A DNA stretch of 64,000 nt from Catonia carolina. Taxonomy: Eukaryota > Arthropoda > Insecta > Hemiptera > Achilidae. The notes under the pieces were generated by a model. The model ran no database searches and was not told where the DNA came from. It saw only the letters and a list, made by a program, of their open reading frames with translations. The position numbers were made by a program, and so were the translations under genes. Every line of letters starts with the position of its first letter. The first letter of the stretch is position 1. Of this stretch, positions 34,282 to 45,281 are shown one piece after another. The stretch covers positions 54,603,722 to 54,667,721 of the forward strand of contig JAQMRL010000005.1 of NCBI GenBank assembly GCA_035578175.1, given 5' to 3'.

Positions 34282-35013
34282 AAGGGGAGATAGCATGATG
34301 GTTTTAACTCAAAATTTTGATTTTTGGTTTTTTATGTTTTTCAATAGTTTAGGCCTAGATCTACCAGAAACAAACATTAAATTACGTCAAAAAAATAATT
34401 TTTTTTATGAAAAAATTACGTTTTTATCAAGTTACACAGAAAAATTATGTTACCGAGAACGAATATTTTTCACAATTTTATACTGCTCGTTTTAGTGGAA
34501 AGAGAATTTTAGTTTTTAAAATATTTGCATCACTGTTTTTGTATTCTCAGCTGTTGGTTCAGCTTTCTAAACAGCTGTTGATGGGAAAATTACTTGTTTG
34601 TGCACATTTTGTTTTTGATTTGTACCTTTTCGTTTCTTGCGTTTTCCCGTAAATTTAGATTTTTAACACTAGGTACATTTTTCTCAGAAACCAATAAACC
34701 TACCAGGCTGAAATTTTTACCAGTTAATTATCTTGTATATCCACATACACCGATATTTTTATGACTTCCTCAGGTGCTCCAAAAATTAGTAATACGCAAA
34801 ACACGAGAAAAACAGTTTATAAAAATTGTATATTCATAATTTAAAAAAAAACGGTATGATCGAAAGATTAAATTGAAAAAAATGTCAGTAGCTCGAGAAG
34901 AAACCCGACACCTATAGTGTGTAAAGTTTCATTTCCCTATCTTTTACCAATCCTATGAAAAATGTACCTAAAAATAGTAAATTTAACATTGGCGGCATAC
35001 AAAGTACAGTCTC
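34282..35013. mobile_element. Candidate nonautonomous DNA transposon, about 730 bp
   Basis: The ends are AAGGGGAGATAG and AGTCTCCCCTT, giving a 9-bp inverted repeat (AAGGGGAGA / TCTCCCCTT). The interior is AT-rich and noncoding; frames of 76 and 81 codons carry no motif. No convincing target duplication was seen, so the boundaries rest on the inverted repeats alone. The left end resembles that of the insertion at 42009. Confidence 0.5.
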
Positions 35014-35203
35014 CCCTTGTGTGTAGTGTATCGTTCGTTACTTAAAAGGGAGCACTAGTTATCTGTCTTAACAGTTTAGACTGAAAGCTTTGTATTTTCA
35101 AATTGAACGACGGTTTGGCACAACAGTAAATTTGGCTGCTATACATCAAAACGGGTATAAAGTAACACTCTTATAAACTAGTAGTTTTAGATGAAGTGGG
35201 AGT

Positions 35204-35420
35204 TTAGAAGATCTGGATATCAACGAATTGTTTACTTCTAGCGCCAAAAGTTTTTCGCGTTTTGTTAACATGTTGGTTCCACGTTAGTCTTTTGTCGATG
35301 TAGAGACCAAGTATCCTGTTTTTTGAAGTAAAATTAAAAATCTTTTGGCAATATGAAAAGAATCTTCTTTTCGTTTGTCTGAAGTTCTTCCATTCATTTT
35401 CCATCCATTTTTGCTCAGAA
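35204..35420 (-). pseudogene. Jockey-like RT C-terminal fragment
   Basis: On the minus strand the frame contains ILGLYIDKRLTWNQHVNKTR, the segment after the catalytic motif that in jockey-type elements reads YLG..LD..L.W..H. It is truncated on both sides, about 65 codons, and out of context. Confidence 0.72.
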
Positions 35421-36230
35421 GTTTGGACTTTAAATCCATTAAAAAAACAGAATAACGTTATGAAAATGAGTTTCTGTAGAAGTTTTCAGTTGACTGTCAG
35501 AAATTGAATTAGGAATGATGAGATTTTAATCTAAGTTTACATCAATGTTTTATTAACTGTATATTCATCATCATATATTCATTTAATTGTATATTCATTC
35601 ACCTCGGTAATCCGCGATGAATGGAGGAGGATAGATTACCACAGAAGATTTGGCTATGAGTTACAACTAGATAGAGCAGTGGACAGATGATGTTATGAGA
35701 GCTTTGACGAGAAGGATACTGTACTGAAATTGTTAGACCTTAGCTGAGGACCAAATTCGGGATTTTCAATTTAACATTCGATTACACTAAAAAATTGTGT
35801 AAATAAAAGGCGTTTTTATTTTTGCTATTTGGTTAACTAAACATCCCAAAATCTACTTTATAATTTATTAAGTACAGTGGTTTAAAGCGTGTTATACAAA
35901 ATAGGTATGGTAACAATAAAATGAACTGTTAAATGTAGCTGGAAAATAATTATAATACAGAAATTTGTCTCAAAATAGAAATACTGAAAATCCAACAATG
36001 TTATAGTAAATATTTATTACACCAAATTCGTGTTCACAATTACTTTTCTTGAACCAACCTCTTCCTCATGCAAAAAATTTCGGTATCTTTGACTGTATTT
36101 AAATAGGAGGTTGATGTGGAATATATACGTGAACGATAAGCAAAAATTACTTAATGACAGACTGAAACAGTTGCTTACTTTTTGAAAAGCTTTTAAATTT
36201 ACCCATTACTTCGAAACCCTGAGAGTACGA
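35421..36230. other. AT-rich sequence, nothing recognised
   Basis: ATTCATC/ATATTCATT short repeats near 35560-35600. No gene recognised. Confidence 0.45.
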
Positions 36231-36232
36231 GG

Positions 36233-36415
36233 CCATGTTTAAACCCATCTGGATGTATGACAGCCAAATTTATGGTACAGCAAAGTCGCCAGTCGATTCA
36301 CGGATATATAGTTTCCAAAGCAAATTCTTTCAACTCACTAGTTCTCCGATCCAATAAAACATTAAACGATGACTTAGGCATCCCTTACGTTAATGACGCA
36401 TTTCTAAAATAGTAC
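36233..36415 (+). pseudogene. Jockey-like RT C-terminal fragment
   Basis: The plus strand reads LFKPIWMYDSQIYGTAKSP, then FQSKFFQLTSSPIQ, a stop, and DDLGIPYVNDAFLK. These match the C-terminal jockey pattern KPIWTYGIQLWGTA...FQSK.L.....N..IH.DL.IP. The expected Gly after TY is Asp here, and a stop and missing flanks show it is a relic. Confidence 0.75.
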
Positions 36416-36538
36416 TATATGTTCCGAGACAGATTTAAAATTCGCTATAATTCTTTAAAATGCAACATAAATTCTCCCAATTTACAATAAATTGCATGAA
36501 CGCATGACGGTAAACACAACACTAGTAGACTAGTTTTG

Positions 36539-36930
36539 TCCATAACAGGCAGGGGGAGAGTTAAATTATTTGCTCTCGATCTGCTAGTCCCAGGGCTACA
36601 AAAAGTACTTCTGTTTCTTATCCCATAGTTAACCAATTACATGACGAAGTATTTAAGAACTGAAGAGGTAGGGGTGTAAAAGACACTAGTCAAAGCTATC
36701 TCCTTTAAGAGTAATAAATTTCGTTTCATTATACAGCCAGACTTTGTGGTAAATGAAGTAAAGGTGTCATTTGGAGGGTGGAAAGTAGATTCTTTTCAGA
36801 GGGCCTGCCATGCTGACAAACGTACTGTTCCACCCAGTGAGGAAGGAAAATATAAACCACCTCTCTTCATTTTACTCAGTAAAGCCTCTAGAGGTCCAAA
36901 ACAACCTTTGGGCTAACGACCTAAAAACAA
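36539..36930 (+). mobile_element. SINE-like family A, copy A7
   Basis: It runs from TCCATAACAGGCAGGGGGAG to GACCTAAAAACAAAT. It has a small internal duplication (AATTTCGTTTCATTATAC) and lost the usual CTCACTCC spacing. The flanking duplication is not clear. Confidence 0.85.
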
Positions 36931-36934
36931 ATTT

Positions 36935-37840
36935 AATTTTCTGGACAATAACTGGGTGGTGCCCTTATCTAAGAACTTGACACAATTTTTTGTTTGATTT
37001 TATTTTTAAATTTAATTACACATTTGTATCATTTTTCTGAAATCTTTGCACAGTTGCAAAATTAAATTAACATTAAAAAATCTATCAAATTACATATTAT
37101 AGTTAATAAATAGTGGCAGATAGTAACTGTTCAAGGATATGTTGACAAATATGTTCAAGTTCAACTAATTCTGAATTTTTTCTGGTTTAATTTCTCATGT
37201 TTTTCTATTTATTACTTATAGCTGTATTTAAAAGTAACAAAAATAAACTAAATTACATTGAAAATAAGTTTACATATTTATGAAGGTTCATTACATTTTT
37301 TGTTATTTCTTATCAAATCAATTTGAACCGGTTTAGGGAGACACAACTAATATAACAACTTTAGAAGTACTTCCGTAGAAAATCTGTCCTTTTTTGCAAC
37401 AAAAAACCATTTCATATGTTAGTGTTTTTACTGTTTATGTTAAAAAAGTTACTTTGAAAATAATTTTAACATAATTTCTTTTTAACGTTTTAATTTTTTT
37501 TCCTAATCTTTTTCTGTTCAATGATTTCATTGCTAAAATTGTCATTTAAGGTAATGTAAATTACTACATTATAATTCACGATTTTTATTTGTTGCTATTT
37601 TTTTAACTGCGAATAATTTTTAGGTCATTAAAATAAAAACTTTTGGTTAGTTTTCATTTTGCTCAATTTTGCTTTGAATAATTTGGTCTGAACTTCCTTT
37701 AAGTTTTAAAAAACGATATTCTTTTTAACAATTATTTGTTTCTTGCCATACTGTTTCATTTGCTTTGTTTTTGCCGTTTCTATGCTAGCAAGAGATAAAA
37801 TAAATAAATATTGTCATTACTTGAAATCTCTATAGTATAC
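36935..37840. other. AT-rich sequence, nothing recognised
   Basis: T- and A-rich throughout. No gene or element ends recognised. Confidence 0.45.
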
Positions 37841-37842
37841 AT

Positions 37843-38182
37843 TTTTTTATTATTTATGTGTGTACGTTGCAATCTGTTCAAGTTAAGAACAACAAGCAAC
37901 CGCATGATTCAATGAGATGTGGATTATATTTACTGTATGACGTGTAAATGAGGTGTAGTCTTGTACGGACTCAGGCCGACCATTCTTGAGAGAGTATGGT
38001 TATTTGAGCCCCCACCATCAAAGTACACCGGTATACTATGTAGTATTCCATACTATTTAATATACTATCTGTATAAAAACCTTTTCTAGTAATTGATCTA
38101 GGAACGTTTATCTCCGAAAATCAGCTGTTAAACAGCTGATTGGCGGTGAAGACTTTACCACCAGACCAAGTCGGCGGGTTAA
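37843..38182 (-). mobile_element. tRNA-derived SINE family C, copy 1
   Basis: On the minus strand it starts AACCCGCCGACTTGGTCTGG TGGTAAAGTC (A-box region). It carries the palindrome ATCAGCTGTTTAACAGCTGAT and ends in an A-rich tail (poly-T on plus at 37843). The B box is damaged (AACGTTCCTAGATC). The internal landmarks GAGTCCGTACAAGACTACAC and CATTTACACGTCATACAGTA match the other two copies. Confidence 0.82.
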
Positions 38183-38194
38183 AATAAATACAAA

Positions 38195-38480
38195 AGTTCT
38201 CACTGACTGACTCACTCACTCATTCATCACTTCCGATCAACTTCCCTGATCACTTAAAGAGTTTAAATCCAGTATATATTTTCCTTATTGGTTGGATTAC
38301 AAAATAAAGAAATTAGATTTCGATCACTTGCGTTTAAGAGGAAATAACCCTAAAGAAACTTGTATAATGTCCGTAGCTTCTTGCAAAGCTACAGTTTTGA
38401 AAACCAGCAGGCATATTTTCTAAGTGTTACCTTTGCATATGCCATGGGCATAATGGGTTAACCTTGTCTGACGGCTCAAG
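38195..38480 (+). repeat. TCACTGACTGAC-headed interspersed repeat
   Basis: CTCACTGACTGACTCACTCA followed by TCATCACTTCCGATCAACTT is a recognisable repeat motif whose complement relates to the GATCAGTCAGTGAGGGCTTT end of the region at 24484-26090. GCTTCTTGCAAAGC inside is a short palindrome. Confidence 0.5.
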
Positions 38481-38520
38481 TAGGATTCACAAATATTGAG
38501 AGACACTCAATTTATGTACT

Positions 38521-38901
38521 GTTGTTTGTTGTTTAGGTCATCAGCAGAAAGGCTGGTTTGAATCTCTAGAAGGTTTACTGAGTAAATCGAGAATTGAGGT
38601 AGTTTACAATTGCCTTCCTCACTCAGTGGAAAAGTATATTTATCAGCTTGCTAGACCATCTACTTTTTACCTTGCAAACGACACCTTTACTTCATTCACC
38701 ACAGTGTCTGCCTGTATAATAAAATTCATTACTCTCAGAAGAGATAACTCTGACTAGTGTTTTTTACACCGGTACCTATTCTGTTCTTAAATGCTTTAGT
38801 TACATTGGCTGACCAGGTGACAAGAAGCAGAACTATTTTTGTAGCCCCGGAACTAGCAGATCGAGTGCAAACAATTTAACACTCCACCTGCCTGTTACGG
38901 A
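38521..38901 (-). mobile_element. SINE-like family A, copy A8
   Basis: It begins (plus strand) GTTGTTTGTTGTTTAGGTCA and ends CACTCCACCTGCCTGTTACG. Landmarks agree with the other copies. No convincing flanking duplication was found. Confidence 0.88.
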
Positions 38902-38904
38902 GAG

Positions 38905-39985
38905 ATTTTATTTTAATTTAATTTTTTAATTTTTATTTTATGCACGGTCGTGCTTAAAATCTGTCTCCGTTTTTGTAAAACATGTCGCATTACTTAATAA
39001 ATTGCAGAGGAAAGAATAGTCGCACGATATGACATTTTAATGGTAAATAATGTGTTTCTATGCAGCCGGACGAGTTGAGCTAGTCGAAGCAGTGCTTGCA
39101 ACTGCTCTCCCATGGGCACCAGATATGAGAAGATTTTTATCTTGTTTGATTTATCAATGGGATCCATCATAACCATGACTGATATTGGCAATACTGTTTC
39201 ATTTTTAAACTCTTCTCTCCCAAACTTCCTGTTAAAAACAAAAAAATCTTTGAGAGGCAAAAATAGAGTCGTTTAAGACTTTTTTCACAAAACATTTCTT
39301 CCCGCTTGTTTACGCACGACAAAAATCGCATACAAAAATTACTTTAAGATTAGAATTCTTTTAAATCTTTGCAAGGAATCAAGTCTGAAACCGTTAATTA
39401 ACCAATCGAGTAAATTATTAAAATAAAGTCTCTGAAGCGGTTATAAATATTTAATTAATAATAATAATTTTTACGTCAGTATTTATGTACTTGCAAAATT
39501 GATATAATCATTTAATAACAATACAAATAAATTTTTAAAATAAACATAAAAATAATGTTGTCTATAATTGTGCAAAAAGTAATTATAATGTTACTATCGA
39601 ATTAACATTACTATGTTTTCGTATTGCATAATGATATCAATGCAATAAATAAGTATCAAGTAATTTATATACGAAGTCATACCTTGCGGGCGTTCTTTTT
39701 TTTTGCAATGACCCAAAGGTTGAATTACAATACTTTAGTTCATTTCTCTGAATATAATTCATTTATTTTATCTTTTCGCCCACTTTTGTAATTATTTATT
39801 TAAATGAATCTAATCATGATACATAACGCATTCAACCAATAAATTTAGCTACTGAAGCTATGTATTTATTATATGTATTTATATGTATTTATTTACTAGA
39901 ACCGCTGAGCACATTCACCTAAATATACGGTAATTATCTAATAAATATATTGATAACATGTTTAGACTTCCTTCTGTTAGTTTTT
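38905..39985. other. AT-rich sequence with one unexplained frame
   Basis: The minus strand has an 88-codon frame at 38994-39260 containing FKNETVLPISVMVMMDPIDK and SYLVPMGEQLQALLRLAQLV. It is less AT-rich than its surroundings and could be relic coding or repeat sequence. I do not recognise it, and no splice or homology context supports a gene. Confidence 0.3.
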
Positions 39986-40060
39986 ATTATTTTTATCACC
40001 GACCAGCGTATTGAAGCTGTGCAGAGGAGGTTGCTTTATTATTTGAGCCAGTGTGGTCTT

Positions 40061-40981
40061 CGAGGTGTGGCTATTAAATAACGGGACTCACGTTGTAAAA
40101 TTTTTTATACATAATCACTTATTGTCACCTTCAATATACACTCCTTTTCTATCCCTACAACGCTCCATGCGAACTTTCCATTGTTGGAAACAGTGCTGGA
40201 AGTCATGTTCTGTGAGCTCCTTCAGGACACGTCCCGCTTTCTCTTTTACAGCTTCCACAGACTCAAATCTTGTCGCTTTCAATGCAGATTTTACCTTATA
40301 GAACAAATAGAAGATAATAACATGTGATGAAACGTGGTTTTCTACTTATGATTCGGAAACGGCGCCAACCCATGCACTGGAAGAGCCGAAATTCACCGAG
40401 AGCCAAAAAAGCTCGAATGAGCAAGTCGAAATTTAAAGCAATGATGATTGGTTTCTTTTCATATCCATGTGATTGTGTACCTTCACTGGGTTCCTAAAGG
40501 TCAAACAATTAATCAATATTACTACCTTGAGGTGCTTTCTAAACTATGTCACAGAGTAAGGAAAAAATGCCCCGAAATATGGAAGGACAAATCATTGGTT
40601 TTCCACGAAGATAATGCGCCAGCTCATTCCGTGTTATCTGTCAAGAGGTTCCTAACCAAGTACAGCATCTCAGTGTTAGAACATCCACCTTATTCACCAG
40701 ATCTTGCACCATGTGACTTCTACCTGTACCCTAAGGTGAAATCTACATTAAAAGGGACAAGATTTGAGTCTGTGGAAGCTGTAGAAGAGAAAGCGGCAAG
40801 TGTCCTGAAGGAGCTGACAGAACATGACTTCCAGCATTGTTTCCAACAATGGAAAGTTTGCATGGAGCGTTGTAGGGATGGAAAAGGAGTGTATATTGAA
40901 GGTGACAATAAGTGATTATGTATGAAATTAAAATTAAATTGTTTTACAACGTCAGTCTCGTTTTTTAATAGCCACACCTCG
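40061..40981 (+). mobile_element. Rearranged mariner M4, copy 2
   Basis: It starts CGAGGTGTGGCTATTAAAT and ends TTTAATAGCCACACCTCG, with about 250 bp of inverted homology inside. TA follows at 40982-40983; the left flank is TT, a decayed TA. The internal junction is identical to copy 1, and the unit lies within a LINE reading frame. Confidence 0.92.
40448..40915 (+). pseudogene. Mariner transposase catalytic core, first Asp lost
   Basis: This is the longest intact transposase frame in the window, 155 codons. Where copy 1 has DIHGIVYFHWVP this copy has HIHVIVYLHWVP, so the first catalytic Asp is His and a nearby Gly is Val. The second Asp (HEDNAPAHS) and third (PPYSPDLAPCDFY) are present. The C-terminus is complete (CMERCRDGKGVYIEGDNK, then stop). 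No DNA-binding N-terminus exists in the element, and the upstream core start (TYDSETA-like, about 40340) is in a different frame. It cannot encode an active enzyme. Confidence 0.9.
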
Positions 40982-41804
40982 TATGTGAGGCGGGTGATCA
41001 GTACGAGGAGGAGTGTACCCAACTGGGTATAATGACATTGGATAAGAGGCGGGATATAGCAGATGCTATGTTTTTATTCAAGACAATGCATGGAGCTATT
41101 TACGCCAATATCGCGCATGTAGTGTAGAGAGTGCCATATGTGAACTCCAGAGGGCACAGGCTTTTAGACTATATGGTGAAGACTCGGATATCTCCCCTGG
41201 CGAGACGCGTTCAAATTATGAATGTTGTTGACGGTTGCGGGGTTGGTATATTCAATAGGAATATATCAACATTCAAGAGGAAAATTGTATTATTTTGGAT
41301 GGGTTGATCCAGTTAGGACAGCCATATGACAAGTTGATAGGTGAACTGAGTAGCCTACCAGCGTTATCAAGTCATATAGGACTCCTGTTTTGATAATTGA
41401 TTTGTTTACTTGGCTGTTAGTTTGGTTGTTTTTCTTATTGTTAGTGTTTTTATTCTTTCTCCTTGTTATCTTTCCATGCTGTAGGTGTGGCATCCTTGCC
41501 AATCCTTGCAAAATTTACTTATAGGCATATGTAGTTAGTTAAGTATTTTTCTTTTGACGTCCCCTGGATTTACGTCCCGATAGGTAAGTGCAGCGTTTTC
41601 AAGGATTTTTATCTGTTGCTGCACTTCTTCAACTCAAGTAGGTCATCCCCGCTTCACTGTTAGTTCCTTTCATGGAAGTTGGGATGGCTGTAAGGGATGA
41701 GTAAGGCCATAAATTATCCACAGCTCTAAGTGTAAATTAACAAATTGGCTTAAATATTCTTTAAGTAGAGCTTGTAAAATAAAATACATAACATACATAC
41801 CTCT

Positions 41805-43985
41805 TTGTATTTTATCCGGTGTATAGGAACGTTTTTTGGTTTAATACCTTGGTTTCACCTAGATAAGAGACTCACCTGGGCGACTCATATAAAAACCAAA
41901 AGACTGACTTTGAATTCCAAACTGAAAGAACTATTCCGACTACTTGGACGCCACTTTTCACTGACTTTAAAATCTAAACTATTACTACTATACAAAGTTT
42001 ATTTTAAGGAGATTCAGAATGACTATCTCCGTAATGTTAATATAAGGAACATTTTCTCAAAAACTGTTAAAATTATCCTGTCCAATTTTCTTGTGGTTAC
42101 TTTTCAGGCTATTTAACACCCACTGAGTTTGTAGCATCATGATATATTTTCAGGAAGATAAGACTTTTTTTTTAAATTACAACTTTAAAAAATCATAACT
42201 TTTTGCCTATTGAAGTGGAAAATAAATATTTAAACACGTTATTTTACTGTAATATTAACTCAGTACATTGCTATTATGGTATGAAAAGCTGTGCTGGAAT
42301 TTTTATTAAAATCCATTTGCTGTTGGCTGAGAAAATGTTCCTTGTAAGTCAAAAATTGCTAGTTACGGGAACAAGAAAAAACTAAAAGAGAACAGATTAT
42401 ACGTTAAATAATTTAATTTGATATTTTTTACAGTTCAGATGTTAATATATTACATTAACAGGTGGTCTGGTGCTTACTTAAATTTTTAAAACAAAAAATA
42501 TCGCACAAAATAAAAAAATTATATATTTATCTGTCGTCATTGTTAAATATAGTAAGCAATGTTGTAGTTTCGGAAACAATAAAAACATTAAAAGATTATC
42601 CACGCCGAATGATCCTTTAACGCAGAACAAATAGACAAATAAACGATAGAAATCCAGAGGACCAAATTGCTTATAAAGGCGCCAGCAATTACAGCGAAAC
42701 GACTTAGAAAGTGCACGAGATAGTTAAAACAATTAAAGGTAACTGACAAAAGGGTTAGGAAATAGATAACACAAGGAATCGACATACAATGAAAATCACA
42801 CACTATTGAACTACATATGCAATACACAAGCCAACACTCACCTGAATTAAACTTGAAGATACACTTGAGTACACCGCGCGGTGCATAGAACGAACAGACG
42901 CTAAACAACAATTGCAAACAAGCGATTAATTCCCAATAAAAGTACATGAGCCAACACATTTATAGCTCACACGACACACACGAGCAATGCACAGAGTTCT
43001 CGACATGAGATACGATGAAAGTTAATAGAACGAAAAACTTGTAAAAACGAATGGCGTACCCCACGCCATGAGGCGAAGAACCGGCAAACGCGCCCACATA
43101 GTACACATGCAGAAACAACAATGAGTGATCTTACAGGAAGGAAATGAGTTAGGTGGAGGGGAGAAATACGTAATCAGTGATGTCAGAGGAAATATTTGGT
43201 AGATTTGAAGGATTAGTGTAGCGGGAATAATGAACTATTTTGTCAGTACGGACTGGCGTTAACAGTCATTAAAAAATATAGAGATGTTTTGCAAATGGTA
43301 ACGATTAAAAAATAACGTAGAGATTCAACATATTTTTAATTTAAAAAAAAACCTGCAAAACCCCAACAAATTATACCTATATCGTTGGATGCAGAAAACT
43401 CTGAATTTTAATAATTTGCAATAAACCGGAAATATTAAAATTTTCAATTTTTTTCATTCTGGGTACCCTTAGCCCAATATGGACATATGGGGTACAAGTT
43501 TATGGCACAGCTAAACCGAGTAACCTACAAAACTCATAAGCCTTTCAATCAAAATTTCTACCTGCGCACCTTTTTATGTCAACAACAAAATTCTACATGA
43601 TGACCTTGAAATTCCGTTTATAAGTAAAGCAGTTAAGTCAAACTACAGCGTTTTTACAAAAAATTGCAACGAATTGATAACTAAACTATCGGATGCATCA
43701 CTATCAGGGAATCCGTAACGCAGGTTAAAACGTCAATGGGCGTTCGTCATTGATCTTCTGTAAAGCGATTTATATTTTAATTTATTTTCATTCTTCATTT
43801 CTTGTAATATTGTTACTTATCATTCATGCATTATGAACATTATCTCAAAGAACACATACCATAGTGTATCATTGTTCTTTTTCATTTCTTTTCCTCGTTA
43901 TCCTTTCTTTACTTTAATCAAATTTGTTCGTTAAATTTTAGTATCTAGTTGCAAATAAAGTTATTAAAGATAAAAAAATCTGCGC
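41805..43985 (+). pseudogene. Jockey-like element 3' half, split by a 1.46-kb insertion
   Basis: The left part (41805-42008) contains HLDKRLTWATHIKTKRLTLN and a LLLLYKVYFK segment. The right part (43473-43765) contains PIWTYGVQVYGTAKPSN, then YVNNKILHDDLEIP and a LKRQWAFVIDLL end. In jockey elements YK and PIWTYG are adjacent, so the two parts are one copy. A 3' UTR of about 220 bp leads to an A-rich tail near 43970. Stops and frame changes make it non-functional. Confidence 0.82.
42009..43468. mobile_element. 1.46-kb DNA-transposon-like insertion in jockey remnant
   Basis: The left end GGAGATTCAGAATGACTATC and right end TTTCATTCTGGGTACCC pair imperfectly (CAGAATGA / TCATTCTG exact). The flanks TTAAG and TTAG could be a short target duplication. 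The LINE reading resumes cleanly on both sides, which fixes the boundaries to a few bases. The section 42600-43240 is distinctly less AT-rich and, on the minus strand, holds a 123-codon hydrophobic frame (42959-42588) with no recognised domain. The superfamily is not determined. Confidence 0.65.
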
Positions 43986-44249
43986 TGATCAGAAAAACTC
44001 TCTCTCCTGATCAGTAACGCCCGAGGAATTTTTTAAAAATCAATAGCCGGTCAATCCGTTTAGATATTGGTGTAGTTAAGCCAGTGTTTTTTTTTGTAGT
44101 TAAAACCAGTTTGTTCATTTTAACACTTGCTTGTTGGAAAATAGGTACGGGAAACATCGTATGCAATTGATTGGTTGTATGTAAGAGTTATTGTTTATTG
44201 TAAATAGCCATATTTTTTTAGCAAAGTTTAGTTTGTCTTAAATTATCAA

Positions 44250-44452
44250 TTGTCGACGCTACCTGGTATGTTAGGAACGACGACCTGCCATGGGACTTAG
44301 AAGTAGAATCCATAAACGAAGTAATTCGGAAATTTGCCAGTAGTCACGACGATAAACTTCTTCACCATGTGAGTGTCGAAACTATACAGCTACTCGACAA
44401 CGCAGATCTGAGTAGAAGATTTTCTTGTATAAAACCATTTGAACTGATGTAA
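44250..44452 (+). pseudogene. Jockey-like C-terminal fragment
   Basis: The plus strand reads WYVRNDDLPWDLEVESINEV, then a KFASSHDDKLLHHVSVETIQ-like helix and LLDNADLSRRFSCIKPFELM followed by a stop. This is the terminal pattern of a jockey polyprotein (WYVRN.DLH.DL.......LLD...RRLKR.KPFEL). The frame is open for about 65 codons and may be one of the younger relics. Everything upstream is missing. Confidence 0.82.
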
Positions 44453-44459
44453 TGAACAG

Positions 44460-44866
44460 TATAAAGTTATTAATTTGTTAGTTAAAAGTTACTTGTATAT
44501 ATTTTGAAGTGTTTGGTTAAATATCAATGATTAGTAAAATTTTTTTTAAATAGTGCATCAGAATATCGAACATAAACTAAGAACTATTAGTTCATAAATT
44601 CTTAGATTAAGTACTTAGATCAATCAAGTTAGAACAAAATTGTTAGTTAGTCTTAGACTAGTCACAATAAATTTTACAATCTAAAAAAAAATCAATAATA
44701 TTTTGTAACCGATTTGGTCTAGTAGTTAAATTGTTTTTTACAAGTTTTATAACCGTAATAAGTGACTGTAGTTCATTCATTTGTTAAATAAATAACTTGT
44801 CATTAACTTAAAAAGAAGTTTTATGATTTATTAACAATCAGGTCCTTAAAAGAATCCAGATTAAAC
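44460..44866. other. AT-rich sequence, nothing recognised
   Basis: Probably includes the 3' UTR of the preceding LINE fragment; no clear tail was found. Confidence 0.4.
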
Positions 44867-44877
44867 GATACAATATT

Positions 44878-45271
44878 GTTGTTGTTTAGGTCATCAGCCA
44901 AAAGGCTGGTTTGAACCTGTAGAGGTTTTACTAAGTAAATCGAGGAGTGAGGTGGTTTACCATTGCCTTCCTCACTGAGTAGAAAAGTACACTTATCAGC
45001 ATACCAGGCCCTCTGAAAAGCATATATTTTCCACTCTGCAAATGACACTTTCACTTCATTCACCACAGGGTCTGGCTGTATAATGAAATCCATTACTTTT
45101 AGACGAGATAACTCTGATTAGTGTCTTTTACACCTCTACCTCTTCTGTTCTTAAATGATTCAGTCATTTAATTGGCTGACCATGTGATAAGAAACAGAAC
45201 TATTTATTTTAGCCCTGCAACTAACAGATTGAGTGTAAATAATTTGACACTCCACCTGTCGTTATGGGCAA
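44878..45271 (-). mobile_element. SINE-like family A, copy A9
   Basis: A perfect 10-bp target duplication ATACAATATT flanks it (44868-44877 and 45272-45281). It starts (plus strand) GTTGTTGTTTAGGTCATCAG and ends CCACCTGTCGTTATGGGCA. With A1 this defines the family boundaries; length 394 bp. Confidence 0.93.
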
Positions 45272-45281
45272 ATACAATATT

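Larger units (their letters stand above)
39990..41330 (+). pseudogene. Non-LTR retrotransposon ORF C-terminal, split by mariner M4
   Basis: The left part (about 39997-40056) reads TDQRIEAVQRRLLYYLSQCG. The right part (40984-41305) reads DQYEEECTQLGIMTLDKRRD, then DAMFLFKTMHG, a stop, and RVPYVNSRGHRLLDY and RRVQIMNVVDG. This is the tail typical of insect LINE polyproteins (IE..QRR...Y, then LG...L..RR....F.yK). The 921-bp mariner unit sits between the two parts. A 3' UTR of about 450 bp seems to follow, ending in an ATACAT-type tail near 41795. Confidence 0.75.

Noticed and set aside
38994..39260. 88-codon minus-strand frame with mixed composition
   Set aside because: Not recognised, with no exon context; listed as unexplained rather than called as a gene.
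42588..42959. 123-codon hydrophobic minus-strand frame that looks like a membrane protein
   Set aside because: No recognised domain, no promoter or splice context, and it lies within an inserted element; kept only as part of that element and as a question.
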